Below, in pieces: positions 62,116-64,000 of a DNA stretch of 64,000 nt (position 1 is its first letter; every line of letters begins with the position of its first letter). The stretch covers positions 15,377,001 through 15,441,000 of the forward strand of contig NC_079376.1 in the NCBI RefSeq assembly GCF_021018895.1, written 5' to 3'. Origin of the DNA: Seriola aureovittata. Taxonomy: Eukaryota; Chordata; Actinopteri; Carangiformes; Carangidae. Both the position numbers and the translations under genes were made by a program. The notes under the pieces are model-generated. The model searched no databases, was not told the DNA's origin, and was given only the letters and a program-made list of their open reading frames with translations.

Positions 62116-64000
62116 ACCATACAAACGAGCTTGTGATCACGCACACACACGCACCATTATGAAGCTGCTCTAAATTGCCATTCATTCCTGTACTGGTTAT
62201 ACATCTTACACTGTAGTGTGTCACTCTGCCAGATCAGAGGAATCTATACAAATCAAAGGTGCATACTTTTTTTTTTTCTTGCCCTCTTTTGAAAGCGCTA
62301 TCTAAAATAAAAAAAGCTTTGATATAGAATAAGCTTATGGCAGCATGATCATTCAGTTCAGTTTGAGGTTAGAAAAAAAGACGTGCTGAACCTCTGGGGT
62401 CCTGTTAGGGGGAGTTTTACTCCAACTGGAGCCCGGAGAGCACTTGACTTGGCTGAGGTGAGATTGCCTCTGGGCAGAAGTCTTCGGGGCCCGCTTGTCC
62501 TTCTGATAGCTGGCCATGATAGATCAGCCCCTGTCCAGCCAGAATTACTCTCTTTCCTCTTTCTATCTCTCTCTTCCTTCTCCCCTCATTTTCCAGCCCC
62601 CTTTCGCTCTCTTTCTCTTATCTCCCTCCTCTTTGGCCCATATCTTTTATCCTCCATTTCTCTCCCTCTCTCTCTCTTTCTCTCTTGCCATTTTTTCCCC
62701 TTCTCTCTCCCTCCCTCTGTCTGCTCTGTTGTCTGATTGAGGGTGAGTTACGAGGGGGCTGCAGCTGGAGGGGGCCACCGTGCCTCGTAATTACATCTCT
62801 TTTTATTACCCGTGCTAATGGCCCTCGGGGAGAGGGAAACAATAATAAATTAATAGAATATGAACTCCAGCTCAACAGAAATCTCCAGCATTTCATTTTG
62901 GACCGTCCTGTGCTCTGGCAGATGAAACGGTGTGCTGATTAATCTCTATGAGGGGTTTGAAGCAGCCGTCTGCGGGTTTGGGCTGCCCCCTCCTGCCAAC
63001 AGCCGAGGGCTTTTGGGGAGATAAAGGAAGAGATGATGATTTTGGCTTCTGTTGTTGGTCTTTAGTGGTCTTGTTTTCACCCTTTGAGCTATGAATGATG
63101 GTGCACTGATGCAGTCAGTGGTCAGTTGGGCTCTGTAGTGCTGATTCTCTGTCATCTATATTTATTTTTGTTCTTCTATCTAGATTGAACTGAATTTCAG
63201 TGATGCTCATGCAGGATCAAATATGTCACATCTGGGAATTTTGAGAGTGAAAATCCCTTTTTAAAAAATAAACGTACGATTCCTATAGAAGCGGGATGCT
63301 TAAGTCAAAGTGAACAAAGAAAAACTCTGCATTGTTATTATCTCTGTGACAAAGACTTTCAGACAGATATCTGCCGGTGCACTCAGCAGTGGAGTGGAAA
63401 AGGCCCTTCAAGTGCGCAGACAGGCCTCTCTGATTTGGTCAATATTGTGTCATGTTTGGTCAAACCCCACCAAGGCAGTGGGCTGGAAATGAAGATGTAA
63501 ATATTGATATTTCATTAGAGCAAATCACCCACTCCGACGGCACTTAACCGGGCCACCTCCAGAGTGTGGCGGCCGGAGCGCCGTGTGACCTGCGGAGTCG
63601 GGAAGTCACTTCATTACTCGATTAAATTGAGTGGAAAAAGGCGAGGCAACGACACGAGATCCCATTTGGAGCGATAATTTAGGCCCTGAAGAGAGGGGAT
63701 GGAGCAGGGGAAAAACACCACCTCTCCATCTCACAACACTGGATTAAATTCAAGGACTTTTAGCGTCAAAGGTAATTGTAGGCTGCTGGGCTGCATATGG
63801 CTGAGAGGTGTCTGCTGTATCAGAACAACTCTAAAGCCTCTCCAGCAAGCCCTGAAGAAGGCCTTCACACGGGCTGTCACATTGGGAGCAGCGCTTTAGT
63901 TCCGCTTCAGTCCTCCTTGGCATTAAAAGGCTAGACAAAGCCTTGCCTGTGATTGTGATGCCAACCTGATGCGGCAATCAAGACCGCGTCCATGCTTGCA

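Larger units (their letters stand above)
56868..64000 (+). other. esrrb: esrrb intron 5, 5' part (continues beyond window)
   Basis: No exon matching the rest of the ligand-binding domain was found. Contains CA tracts, a CTG repeat, a CT-rich stretch at about 62556-62722 and A16 near 61771-61787. About 62740-62900 and 63480-63690 are repeat-poor with homeodomain-like cores (cgtaattacatc, actcgattaaattgag) and may be conserved elements. Confidence 0.75.

Noticed and set aside
56868..64000. Search for the next ligand-binding-domain exon (FSxLSLxDQMSLLQSAWME pattern)
   Set aside because: No frame in this stretch shows it, so the exon must lie beyond the window.

Overview
This window is vertebrate genomic DNA, most likely from a percomorph teleost fish. 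It has very long perfect (GT)n tracts, sparse exons with GT...AG introns, and two kinds of degenerate interspersed repeat that I recognise as common in percomorph genomes. There is no operon structure, no long open reading frame, no rRNA or tRNA that I can see, and no transposon protein.

The only protein-coding gene I can support is the 5' part of an estrogen-related receptor on the + strand, best read as esrrb (ERR-beta, NR3B2). Five coding exons are visible: 29363-29412 (N-terminal extension), 43334-43743 (N-terminal domain and first zinc finger), 49724-49840 (second zinc finger), 56040-56150 (C-terminal extension of the DNA-binding domain, and hinge) and 56706-56867 (first helices of the ligand-binding domain). 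All junctions are GT...AG and all phases agree. They give 283 complete codons plus one base. The remaining ligand-binding-domain exons, about 170 residues judging from the family, were not found before position 64000 and must lie downstream.

Layout: 1 to about 28.7 kb is non-coding flank or far 5' gene territory. It holds repeats, a CpG-rich patch near 25.2-25.4 kb and a possible small alternative exon near 27.6 kb. From about 28.7 to 29.4 kb is a pyrimidine-rich, CpG-containing segment that looks like the 5' UTR or promoter region of the long-N-terminus transcript. Intron 1 (13.9 kb) contains a very AT-rich block (30.2-31.9 kb), a 39-nt palindrome and, 1.3 kb before exon 2, a cluster of nuclear-receptor half-sites beside an octamer motif. 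Introns 2 and 3 are about 6 kb each, intron 4 is 555 bp, and intron 5 runs off the window.

I do not see an undescribed multi-gene system here. The most interesting signals concern regulation and isoforms of this one gene: an upstream N-terminal exon whose start overlaps a uORF stop, an in-frame alternative donor that would add 24 residues to the hinge, a possible phase-compatible alternative exon, and the DR5/octamer cluster in intron 1. Calls of conserved non-coding elements rest on sequence texture only and are given low confidence.
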